Notes under the pieces: generated by a model
Told to the model about the DNA's origin: nothing
Seen by the model: the letters and a program-made list of their open reading frames with translations, nothing else
The model's database searches: none
From: an uncultured Bacteroidales bacterium
Lineage (GTDB): Bacteria > Bacteroidota > Bacteroidia > Bacteroidales > Muribaculaceae
NCBI GenBank assembly: GCA_947175585.1
Contig: CAMWNL010000005.1
Location: 1 to 13,937, forward strand
DNA length: 13,937 nucleotides
Direction of reading: 5' to 3'
In this document: in pieces, positions 7,307 to 13,937 of the stretch
Numbering within the stretch: the stretch's first letter is position 1
Layout of the letters: each line of letters starts with the position of its first letter
Position numbers and translations under genes: made by a program

Positions 7307-9739
7307 ATGATTAGATGTTTTATTTTTTTCATTGCTTCTCTCCTTATCGGGTTGTCCTCTATAGGACAAGTCACAAACGAGCAATGGAATATTTATCCGG
7401 TAATCGGATCAAAGTATGATCAGGTTGTAGATACCGATGACAGGGTTTATTTCTTATCATCAGGCTCTCTTTATTCTTATGACAAGATCAGTAAGGAGAC
7501 TTATTTCTATAACTCTACAAATAAACTTAGCGGCAGTAATATAAGCAGTTTATATTATAATCCGGAAGGGAAATATCTTTTGATTGTATATGCGGATAGT
7601 AATATTGATATGCTATGCGATGACGGTCGCAGCTACTGTCTATCGGAAATCAAAGATGCACAGTTGAGTGATGACAGAACTGTCAATGATATTGCTTTTG
7701 GAGAAAATTGTTTTATTGTGGCCACTAATTTCGGTTTGGTGATATATGATGATGTGAAACGTGAAGTTAAAGAATCTGCACTTTACCATTCTCAAATAAA
7801 TACTGTAGCTGTATGTGGAGATTATATTTTGATATACACTCCTTATGCTATGAAATACTCCAAACTGAGTGACCGGCATAGTAAACCGGAAAGTTTTTCT
7901 CAGTTAAGAGGTATGTTTACTGACCGAATAATTGATATATGCGAAGATAAAATAGCTTGGAAAAATTTAAATAACAATACGTTAGTTATTACAACAATCT
8001 TCTTTGATCAAGCGCGTGTAAGCGAAAATAATACTAATATACCGGTCGACTCTCCAATCACAAAATATGATAAAGGATTTTATTTTCGATCTGGTGATAA
8101 GGTTTTGATGTTTGATAATGAAGGTAATAATGTAGACGAATTTGCATTGACTGAGGAATTGGCGGCCAGCGTGTTTGGACTGTGGAAGGGAAAATCATCT
8201 GTCTGGTTCGCCAACAGTCAAGGCTCTGCAAATTTTGATTTGTCATCTCAGACTCCAACTGTGTTATCTGATTGGTACAAACCTGAATCGTCAAGTTGCA
8301 GTGCGATAGCTTATTTTTATACTTCACCTGACAGTGAGCGTATCTATGTAGGTAATCTCGGACCGACAATTAATCGTCTTTACTTACCCCATATTTCTTC
8401 ATTGGGTAAAGATGGTGTAGGATTGGCCCAGACCACTGACATAATAGAAAACGGTCAGATCAGAGATATATCTATCATTGATGCATCAGCGTCTACTCCG
8501 GAGGCTCAGAAATTCCAGATTAATAATAATGATAAGAGGATGTATGGCGGTGTCACCCGTCTTGCTGAAGATCCTACCGACCCCGACACATATTGGATTG
8601 GCAATGGTCTGGAAGGATTGTATGTGGTAAAAGATAGAAAAGAAGTATGGAAATTTGATGTTAATAATGCACCATTTTATTCCTCATGGTATACACGTGT
8701 GTTTGATGTTAATTTTGATCCACAAGGTAATTTGTGGGTTGGACTTGCTCACAGTGAGACAGCGGTAGGACCATATATAATGCTTCCGGCTGCTAAACTT
8801 CGCAAAGGATATGAGAATATTAAGAATGATGATTGGATCTGGCCTGAAATGTCCGGATTCAAGGCTTCTTCAAAAGATTTTCAATCACTTTTCTGTAAAA
8901 AGAGCCGATATGGCTTTTTCTTAAGCAGTACCAGTCAATCAGGATTTTATGTGCTTGACACAAAGGGTACATACGACAGCGTTAAGGACGATAAATTCTA
9001 TTCTTTCTCTGTGGTTTTTGATCAGGATGGTAATTCTCTAAATCCTGAATATTATTATTGCATGGCTGAAGATAAGCTCGGTCGTGTATGGCTTGGTTCA
9101 AGTCAAGGTATTGTATATATTAATACCACATCAGGCATTGATGAAAATACTACGGTCATACGTCCGAAAGTGCCGCGTAATGATGGTACTAATTATGCCG
9201 ATTTTCTTCTTGATTCAGATCAGATCAATTCGATTGCAGTTGACCACTCAAATCGTAAATGGATTGCAACAGATTATTCCGGGGTTTATCTCGTGAGTGA
9301 AAATGGCGACCGCATCATCAAGCATTTCGATACTGATAATTCTCCGTTACCCTCTAACAGAGTAACAGCTGTAGTGTGTGATAACAATGACAACACAGTT
9401 TATTTTGGCACTACAGAGGGCTTATTTTCTTATAAGAGTGATTCATCGCCTTCTTATGATGATTACAGTGAAATTTATGCATATCCCAATCCGGTCAGAC
9501 CGGAATACAGTGGCGATGTTACAATAGCCGGACTTATGGATGGCTCACTTGTTAAGATTGCTGACCAGGCTGGAAATGTTTTCTATCAGGGGCGTTCTGA
9601 AGGAGGCATGGTTAGATGGAATTGTTGTAACCAAAGTGGTAGCCGAGTTAAGTCAGGCATATATTTTGTATATGTTTCTGCCGGTGGTGACGGACAAAAT
9701 TCGTCGGGAGCTGTTACTAAGATAATGGTGATAAATTAA
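7307..9739 (+). CDS. PorZ-like secreted double beta-propeller protein
   Basis: An 810-aa exported protein. Residues 1-20 form a hydrophobic signal peptide ending near SSIGQ, with no lipobox Cys. The next part (about 25-330) resembles the N-terminal propeller of PorZ: VYFLSSGSLYSYD, then the ISSLYYNPEGKYLLIVYADSN segment, then DIAFGENCFIVATNFGLVIYD-like repeats. A second propeller carries two-component-regulator-propeller style repeats at about 465-480 (VNFDPQGNLWVGL), 594-606 (VWLGSSQGIVYI), 652-662 (WIATDYSGVYLV) and 698-709 (VYFGTTEGLFSY). The last domain (722-810) starts with YAYPNPV and ends SGIYFVYVSA...TKIMVIN, like a type IX secretion C-terminal domain. In Porphyromonas, PorZ is part of the surface attachment complex of the type IX system, and its C-terminal domain is retained. 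Assignment as the true orthologue is an inference from domain order and length (PorZ about 776 aa). It sits between rdgB (16 nt) and a 175-aa gene (12 nt). Confidence 0.75.
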   Translation: MIRCFIFFIASLLIGLSSIGQVTNEQWNIYPVIGSKYDQVVDTDDRVYFLSSGSLYSYDKISKETYFYNSTNKLSGSNISSLYYNPEGKYLLIVYADSNIDMLCDDGRSYCLSEIKDAQLSDDRTVNDIAFGENCFIVATNFGLVIYDDVKREVKESALYHSQINTVAVCGDYILIYTPYAMKYSKLSDRHSKPESFSQLRGMFTDRIIDICEDKIAWKNLNNNTLVITTIFFDQARVSENNTNIPVDSPITKYDKGFYFRSGDKVLMFDNEGNNVDEFALTEELAASVFGLWKGKSSVWFANSQGSANFDLSSQTPTVLSDWYKPESSSCSAIAYFYTSPDSERIYVGNLGPTINRLYLPHISSLGKDGVGLAQTTDIIENGQIRDISIIDASASTPEAQKFQINNNDKRMYGGVTRLAEDPTDPDTYWIGNGLEGLYVVKDRKEVWKFDVNNAPFYSSWYTRVFDVNFDPQGNLWVGLAHSETAVGPYIMLPAAKLRKGYENIKNDDWIWPEMSGFKASSKDFQSLFCKKSRYGFFLSSTSQSGFYVLDTKGTYDSVKDDKFYSFSVVFDQDGNSLNPEYYYCMAEDKLGRVWLGSSQGIVYINTTSGIDENTTVIRPKVPRNDGTNYADFLLDSDQINSIAVDHSNRKWIATDYSGVYLVSENGDRIIKHFDTDNSPLPSNRVTAVVCDNNDNTVYFGTTEGLFSYKSDSSPSYDDYSEIYAYPNPVRPEYSGDVTIAGLMDGSLVKIADQAGNVFYQGRSEGGMVRWNCCNQSGSRVKSGIYFVYVSAGGDGQNSSGAVTKIMVIN

Positions 9740-9751
9740 AAACAAGAAAAA

Positions 9752-10279
9752 ATGAATTCACGATTAAGTTATATAGACGAAAAAGATAAAAGTTACGGTC
9801 TTGCCGGAATGGCAATTTCATTGGTCGCGCTTGATGGCGAGGAGTTTTTGAACGGTATGTCAATCGACGCTCCTGTCGGTGAAGGTGTGGATTTGTCTCA
9901 AAATTTTTATTTCATTGGAAATCCAAGATTTTCGGCTAAAATAGCATGGAATGAGATGTTAAAACATCTGCAGCTATCTTCCGGCATGGTTATATCTAAC
10001 GTTATGTGCCGTAATTATGTGCAGCATCGACATAAGTTGTCATCAGAATTAATCGAGGCTTTAAAGGAATTTATTAGAGAGGAAGCAAAAGAAAATTGTT
10101 CGCTTGACGAAGATGAGAGCGATATGCTTTTTGAAAAATCTTTGAGATATTTTGATCGTCTGTTCTCATATTCGAGAGTTCATGATATTGCACATGAATT
10201 TGCAGAGACAATTGTCAAACAGCGTCGGTTGAGTTCAAGAGAAATAATCGAGCAGCTAAGTCAATTGTCAATGATTTGA
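9752..10279 (+). CDS. Conserved-looking protein of unknown function
   Basis: I do not recognise this 175-aa protein. It has no signal peptide or membrane segment and looks cytoplasmic. The N-terminal half is mixed alpha/beta (AGMAISLVALDGEEFLNG; PVGEGVDLSQNFYFIGNP), and then a helical region begins with FSAKIAWNEMLKHLQL. The C-terminal half is charged and helical, with an acidic stretch (EEAKENCSLDEDESD), HDIAHEFAETIV and a basic KQRRLSSREIIEQL end. The start is ATG 9752, 12 nt after the PorZ-like gene. It is the last gene before a strong terminator, so it belongs to the rdgB-porZ-like operon. Codon use resembles its neighbours. Confidence 0.8.
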   Translation: MNSRLSYIDEKDKSYGLAGMAISLVALDGEEFLNGMSIDAPVGEGVDLSQNFYFIGNPRFSAKIAWNEMLKHLQLSSGMVISNVMCRNYVQHRHKLSSELIEALKEFIREEAKENCSLDEDESDMLFEKSLRYFDRLFSYSRVHDIAHEFAETIVKQRRLSSREIIEQLSQLSMI

Positions 10280-10285
10280 ATCAAT

Positions 10286-10318
10286 AAAAAAAAGTCGGAT
10301 TAATCCGACTTTTTTTTA
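10286..10318. terminator. Bidirectional intrinsic terminator
   Basis: A perfect 16-nt palindrome at 10294-10309 (stem GTCGGA, loop TTAA, stem TCCGAC) is flanked by eight A on the left and eight T on the right. It therefore makes a U-tracted hairpin on both strands. It starts 7 nt after the stop of the 175-aa gene on the + strand. On the - strand it receives the wbqC transcript, whose TAA stop (10318-10316) lies inside the T tract. Confidence 0.92.
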
Positions 10319-10972
10319 TTGTAAAGATTCTGATATTTTACGTAGATGTAGGGGGGCTTCTGGACCGAGATTGAATATAAGATCAAGTATGCTTTGGCCC
10401 GATCTGAAACCGAGTCGGTCAGCCCGCAGTTGATAATATGGGATAGTGGATTGATCAAATTCCCTTATACGTCGGTAATCATTTTTTATTTCTTCAGTCG
10501 GAGAACTATATATTACCTCATTATCTATACCGAGTATTTGCCTAATGATAGTATCACATTCGCGGTCAAGCGCACCGACAGTGACTTTTTCGGTTTCATA
10601 ATCGTGATTAAATATTGGTGAAAACCTTTCAATGTAATATTCAAAGAATGGTGTACGCCCGTATGCCGATTCAAGTGCAGTATTATGAACATGCCACCAA
10701 CGGCCATGAGCAGACACCGGAGTATCAAGCCATGAGTGGCGTCCATGAGGATGGACTATAGGCACTGTCAGCATTATTTCATCACGAGTGTCGACAATGT
10801 GACACCTGTGAGCTGATTTAAATCGTTTATCAGCTACAAGGTTTAGGTCGACATAGACCTTTCCGAATGAAGATAGTGCCGCATAATATTCTACAGATCC
10901 GAAATATTGCGGCGCAAATGCGGCAACGCTGTCAGGATGCAGTATCAGTTCGTGAGCCATTCCGCAGTTCAC
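10316..10972 (-). CDS. WbqC-like family protein
   Basis: A 218-aa cytoplasmic protein of the WbqC type, a family found in polysaccharide and O-antigen clusters and as a lone gene in Bacteroidetes. Its reaction is not settled. Family-like features are PQYFGSVEYYAAL (21-33), FKSAHRCHIVDTRDEIMLTVPIV (51-73, the place of the 'K..yRnR..I....g...LtvPv' block), WWHVHNTALESAYGRTPFFEYY (92-113) and the C-terminal SILDLIFNLGPEA (194-206). The start drawn is GTG 10972, which overlaps the lepB stop as GTGA. An ATG four codons in (10960) would leave an 8-nt gap and is about equally likely. It is co-transcribed after lepB and ends in the shared terminator. Confidence 0.85.
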   Translation of the reverse strand: MNCGMAHELILHPDSVAAFAPQYFGSVEYYAALSSFGKVYVDLNLVADKRFKSAHRCHIVDTRDEIMLTVPIVHPHGRHSWLDTPVSAHGRWWHVHNTALESAYGRTPFFEYYIERFSPIFNHDYETEKVTVGALDRECDTIIRQILGIDNEVIYSSPTEEIKNDYRRIREFDQSTIPYYQLRADRLGFRSGQSILDLIFNLGPEAPLHLRKISESLQ

Positions 10973-12456
10973 TTGTCAGGATTTGCATCTCGAAGTATGC
11001 GGTTCCAGCGTATGCCGCCGTTGAATATGCTGCGGTCTTTATCAAATGAAATAAGCACAAATACCGGCGTACCTACAATATGATCTTCAGGCACGAATCC
11101 CCAGAAACGAGAGTCCTGAGAGTTGTCGCGGTTATCTCCCATCATAAAATAGTAGTCCATATCAAATGTATAACTCTCAGCCGGCTTGCCGTCAATATAG
11201 ACTGTGCCGTCAGAAATATAGGCGTCGTGATGACCCTCGTAATTGCGGATAGCGCGGTTGTAAGTAGCCCATGTAGTTTCATTGAGCGGTATAGTCATGC
11301 CTTTAGACGGGATGAGAATGCCTTCGTCGCCGCCATAGTTGCTGAGCGACCATTCAGATGCAAGTTCTTTCGGAAAAAGATATGATGCAAATGAGCCAGG
11401 AGCCGTCAAAGCTGATGATTTGACAAGGTCTTTAAGCAGGCCTTTTTCACGCAAGGTCTGAATCATGCCATCGGTAAGGGGAGTGGCGTATAAGTGAGAG
11501 GTAATGTCGGCTTTAGGTAGCCATGTGAGCAGATTGGCGCGGTCGATGGGAGATAGAGCCGGGGAAATGTAATCGATGTCTCCGTCGCTTATGCCGAGTT
11601 CGTGGATAAACTCAGGAGAGAGCTGCGATGTGAGAGCTACGATATAATTGAACTGTACGTTTTCAGGCATTTTTTGTGCGACACCGTCAATATATATAGT
11701 ATCGCTGACGATTTTAATAGTTTCTCCGGGGAGTCCTACAGCACGTTTTACAAAATTCTGTCGACGATCTACCGGGCGATAAATGATATCACCAAAAGTG
11801 TTTTTGTCGTTATGGACACGTTCGCGACCATAACGGTCGACAAGTATGTCGTAATATTCCGGGCTTGCTTCGAAGCGGGTGGCCACGGTGTCGCCGGCCG
11901 GGAAATTGAATACAACGATGTCTCCACTTTCGACTGAGCGCAGACCTTTCAGACGGCGGTAGCTCACTGAGGGATTGTCGAGATAACTCTTTGTGTTAAT
12001 GATAGGGAGAGTGTTATGAACGAGTGGAAAATGGATAGGAGTCATCGGCACTCGCGGGCCGTAGGTGATTTTATTGACCCAGAGATAGTCGCCCGTTAGG
12101 AGTGTCTTTTCGAGCGAAGAAGATGGTATCTGGTAGTTTTGGCCTACAAAACTAAATACGAAATAGACCAGAATCAATGCGTAGACAATAGCATCTACCC
12201 AGCTCATGATGCTTCTCACGGTTTTGTTTTTACTCTTTTTCCACCATGTGAAGGGAATATAGCCGGTGATGTAGATGTCAAAGAGTAATAGGAGGAATAT
12301 AGCCGGCCACCATTCGCCAAGCCATATCATCCATGCTATAAAAAGTGCTGCAACAATACCAAAGCGTATCCAGCGTGTCGTTTTAACGTTGCGCAGACGG
12401 TTTTTGAAATCTTCTTTGAATGATTTTTTTGAATTAGAATTGTCTATCTGTGTCAT
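10969..12456 (-). CDS. lepB: Signal peptidase I
   Basis: LepB removes signal peptides from exported proteins at the outer face of the inner membrane. In the 495-aa product three hydrophobic segments (about 32-46, 50-67 and 86-104) precede the catalytic region. The Ser motif is PSSSLEKTLLTGD (111-123, nucleophile S114), the Lys motif is FVKRAVGLPGE (235-245, general base K237), and the C-terminal box is GDNRDNSQDSRFWGFVP (440-456). The protein is much longer than E. coli LepB (324 aa). The extra length is mainly a region of about 120-150 residues between the VSDTIYIDGV strand and the second IDGKP strand (about 262-420). From memory, enlarged LepB forms are common in Bacteroidales. The start is ATG at 12456, downstream of a good promoter, and the gene is translationally coupled to wbqC. 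Confidence 0.97.
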   Translation of the reverse strand: MTQIDNSNSKKSFKEDFKNRLRNVKTTRWIRFGIVAALFIAWMIWLGEWWPAIFLLLLFDIYITGYIPFTWWKKSKNKTVRSIMSWVDAIVYALILVYFVFSFVGQNYQIPSSSLEKTLLTGDYLWVNKITYGPRVPMTPIHFPLVHNTLPIINTKSYLDNPSVSYRRLKGLRSVESGDIVVFNFPAGDTVATRFEASPEYYDILVDRYGRERVHNDKNTFGDIIYRPVDRRQNFVKRAVGLPGETIKIVSDTIYIDGVAQKMPENVQFNYIVALTSQLSPEFIHELGISDGDIDYISPALSPIDRANLLTWLPKADITSHLYATPLTDGMIQTLREKGLLKDLVKSSALTAPGSFASYLFPKELASEWSLSNYGGDEGILIPSKGMTIPLNETTWATYNRAIRNYEGHHDAYISDGTVYIDGKPAESYTFDMDYYFMMGDNRDNSQDSRFWGFVPEDHIVGTPVFVLISFDKDRSIFNGGIRWNRILRDANPDK

Positions 12457-12488
12457 TTTATTGGTTTATCAGTTGAAAAATACTATCA

Positions 12489-12520
12489 CAAAAGTAGTTA
12501 TTTTATCTGAAGCATGCAAC
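12489..12520 (-). promoter_or_regulatory. Bacteroidetes-type promoter of lepB-wbqC
   Basis: Read on the minus strand, TACTTTTG (12496-12489) matches the -7 consensus TAnnTTTG. GTTG (12520-12517) supplies the -33 element, with 20 nt between TTG and the -7 box, the normal spacing. The leader would be about 25 nt. This is the best two-part promoter match in the window. Confidence 0.7.
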
Positions 12521-12576
12521 CGCATCGAACGTTATAGGAAATAAAATGTTATAATATAAACTAAAAATAAAAGATT

Positions 12577-12798
12577 ATGGAAACAGCATTTATTATCTGG
12601 TATTGTGTGGTTATTATGGTTTGCGCGATAATTTTAGCAAGAATTGTTGTAGCTGTATCTCAACATCATTTTCGCCGTCATAATAAAAAGACGATTCACA
12701 TAGTTCAGATGTCAAATGAGAGAGAGATGCTTTATATTCCAGGTGATAGTTTAAATATGGATGGAAGCGACAATGACTATAACACAGACGACATGTGA
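12577..12798 (+). CDS. Small single-span membrane protein, unknown function
   Basis: I do not recognise this 73-aa protein. Residues 4-28 form one strongly hydrophobic helix (AFIIWYCVVIMVCAIILARIVVAV). A short basic stretch follows (HHFRRHNKK), which predicts a cytoplasmic C-terminus, and then an acidic tail rich in Asp and Asn. The start is ATG 12577, after an AT-rich stretch. Its end overlaps the start of the ThrE-like gene by up to 38 nt, which suggests coupling and one operon. It could be an accessory peptide of the exporter or an unrelated small protein. Overlap with a real gene and a clean hydrophobic design favour a real gene, but the short length leaves doubt. Confidence 0.6.
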   Translation: METAFIIWYCVVIMVCAIILARIVVAVSQHHFRRHNKKTIHIVQMSNEREMLYIPGDSLNMDGSDNDYNTDDM

Positions 12799-13567
12799 AG
12801 ATAATATCCGTGTAGGTTCGAAAGAACTCTGCATTTTTTTGTCACATTATTCAGCATGTCTTTTAGGTTGTGGTGCTACCTGTATAAGACTTGAAAAAAA
12901 TGTAAAGCGGATTGCGGCGGCTTATAATCATGATGCAGAATTGACGATTATGCCGCGACATATTCATGTGACAGTCTCTGCCGGCGACGATACATTTACG
13001 TCAATGTCAGCTGTTGACGGTAAATGTATAGATTTTGATCTCAACACAAGGCTGAGCCGTTTAAGTTGGAAAATTGCAGATCAAAAGTTATCTCTCGATA
13101 ACGCGCGTATGCTGTTTCAAAAGACAAAACATCCGCGGCGTCAAAACAAGATGCTGTTATTATTGCTTGTTTCTGTGGCAAATGCATCGTTTTGCCGTCT
13201 GTTTGGAGGTGATCTCACTGCTATGGCTGTGGTTTTTATAGCGACTTTTTCCGGTTTTATGATAAAACAGTTACTCATGAAATATCATACTGATGTCAGA
13301 CTGACTGTAATATTATGTGCATTCATCTCAGGAGTTCTCGGTACTACAGCTATTTTATTTTCACTTGGAACAACTCCGAAGATAGCCTTGGCCACGAGTG
13401 TGCTTTATCTCGTACCCGGCATACCGTTTATAAATTCATTCAGTGATGTACTCTATCGGCATTATATATGTGCTTTCAGCCGCTTTGTTGACGCAGTTGT
13501 GCTCACATGCTGTCTTTCGATAGGGCTTTGCGCAGCCATGTTGACTATGCATACCGGCATGTTTTAA
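12761..13567 (+). CDS. Threonine/serine exporter, ThrE N-terminal (DUF1212) half
   Basis: A 268-aa protein matching the first half of ThrE, an inner-membrane exporter of threonine and serine. The soluble N-terminal part (1-128) has the family pattern 'L..yg....rve..v..i....g.......p..i', here LLGCGATCIRLEKNVKRIAAAYNHDAELTIMPRHIHVTV (34-72). Five hydrophobic helices follow (about 129-149, 150-172, 180-203, 207-225 and 244-264), with the membrane motif LVPGIPFINSFSDVLYRHY (217-235). The start is ATG 12761; ATG 12773 is an alternative that shortens the overlap with the 73-aa gene. The other half is encoded separately, 10 nt downstream. Confidence 0.88.
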   Translation: MEATMTITQTTCEDNIRVGSKELCIFLSHYSACLLGCGATCIRLEKNVKRIAAAYNHDAELTIMPRHIHVTVSAGDDTFTSMSAVDGKCIDFDLNTRLSRLSWKIADQKLSLDNARMLFQKTKHPRRQNKMLLLLLVSVANASFCRLFGGDLTAMAVVFIATFSGFMIKQLLMKYHTDVRLTVILCAFISGVLGTTAILFSLGTTPKIALATSVLYLVPGIPFINSFSDVLYRHYICAFSRFVDAVVLTCCLSIGLCAAMLTMHTGMF

Positions 13568-13577
13568 ATCGCAAGTT

Positions 13578-13937
13578 ATGATACTCGAAATTTTAGAAGA
13601 TGGATTATTTGCAGCGGTTGCTGCTGTCGGATTTGCGGCCATAAGCCGTCCGCCGAAGAGGGCATATTTATTTTGTGCGCTATTGGCTGCCGTAGGACAT
13701 TCATTAAGATTTATTCTTATGTCTCCTGACGTAGCCGGTATACATATTGTTGTTGCCACAGCTTTAGCGTCATTTATTGTCGGTCTCTTGGCGGTGGTTT
13801 TTTCACCGATTGCCAAAGTTCCGGCAGAAACTTGCCTTTACCCGTCGCTTCTGCCGATGATTCCCGGTATCTATGCCTACAAATCGTTTGGCGGATTAGC
13901 AATGTGTCTTTTCGGCAATAGTCAGGAAAATTATCAA
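13578..13937 (+). CDS. ThrE C-terminal (DUF3815-type) half, partial
   Basis: An open frame from ATG 13578 to the window edge gives 120 residues without a stop. It is almost wholly hydrophobic, with helices at about residues 3-20, 30-46, 55-78 and after 90. It has RPPKRAYLFCALLAAVGHSLRF near the start and SLLPMIPGIYAYKS (93-106) near the end. The last matches the 'P.PG...' motif of the second ThrE domain and mirrors LVPGIPFIN in the first half. It begins 10 nt after the partner gene, so the two form a split exporter. The C-terminus lies outside the window. Confidence 0.85.
   Translation, partial: MILEILEDGLFAAVAAVGFAAISRPPKRAYLFCALLAAVGHSLRFILMSPDVAGIHIVVATALASFIVGLLAVVFSPIAKVPAETCLYPSLLPMIPGIYAYKSFGGLAMCLFGNSQENYQ

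Noticed and set aside
11080..11937. Plus-strand open frames (101 and 111 aa) opposite lepB.
   Set aside because: Antisense to a clear signal peptidase with all motifs present; no independent evidence.
2318..12471. A 14-nt word TGATAAACCAATAA is shared by the box repeat (2318-2331, + strand) and the bases just upstream of lepB (12471-12458, - strand).
   Set aside because: In a 14-kb window of AT-rich sequence about one exact 14-mer match is expected by chance over both strands, and there is no other sign that the two sites are related.
13436..13816. A 126-aa minus-strand open frame across the two thrE halves.
   Set aside because: Opposite two supported membrane-protein frames; its Ala/Thr/Asn-rich translation is what the reverse of hydrophobic codons gives.

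Overview
The window looks like a Bacteroidales chromosome, plausibly a gut Muribaculaceae-type genome (the family is an inference). The signs are moderate-to-low GC, promoters of the Bacteroidetes type (TAnnTTTG at -7), no obvious Shine-Dalgarno sequences, a long LeuRS, a long signal peptidase I, a PorZ-like propeller protein and a split ThrE exporter. No mobile element, CRISPR array, tRNA or rRNA is visible. All genes look like chromosomal housekeeping or lineage-conserved genes.

Layout. (1) 1-188 is an AT-rich leader with a strong Bacteroidetes promoter. (2) 189-2164 (+) is a tight operon hemD-rnpA-yidD-tatD, with the last three genes overlapping or nearly so. The TatD-like protein stops directly after its last metal-ligand motif. 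(3) 2165-2853 is a 689-bp gene-free stretch of about 25% GC (hand count). It carries a cluster of TGTTGATAA / TTATCAACA 9-mers, one base away from the classical DnaA box TGTGGATAA. They include a near-perfect palindrome, a 15-nt direct repeat and a helically phased triplet. Together with the adjacent rnpA-yidD genes and a change in G/C balance across the gap, this makes it a candidate chromosomal replication origin, and it is the most interesting item here. (4) 2854-6630 (+) holds nadA and leuS. (5) 6715-10279 (+) holds rdgB, a PorZ-like secreted double-propeller protein and a 175-aa protein of unknown function, ending at a bidirectional terminator. (6) 12456-10316 (-) is a lepB-wbqC operon converging on that terminator. 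(7) 12577-13937 (+) holds a 73-aa membrane protein and the two halves of a ThrE-type threonine/serine exporter, the second cut by the window edge.

How the genes relate. hemD (tetrapyrrole synthesis), rnpA (tRNA 5' processing), yidD (membrane-protein insertion) and tatD (nuclease/hydrolase) share one transcript but not one pathway. nadA (NAD synthesis) and leuS (tRNA charging) are probably co-transcribed. rdgB cleans the nucleotide pool. The PorZ-like protein and LepB both act at the envelope. The split exporter is an inner-membrane transporter. The candidate origin lies between the hemD operon and nadA, and the best nadA promoter sits inside the box cluster.
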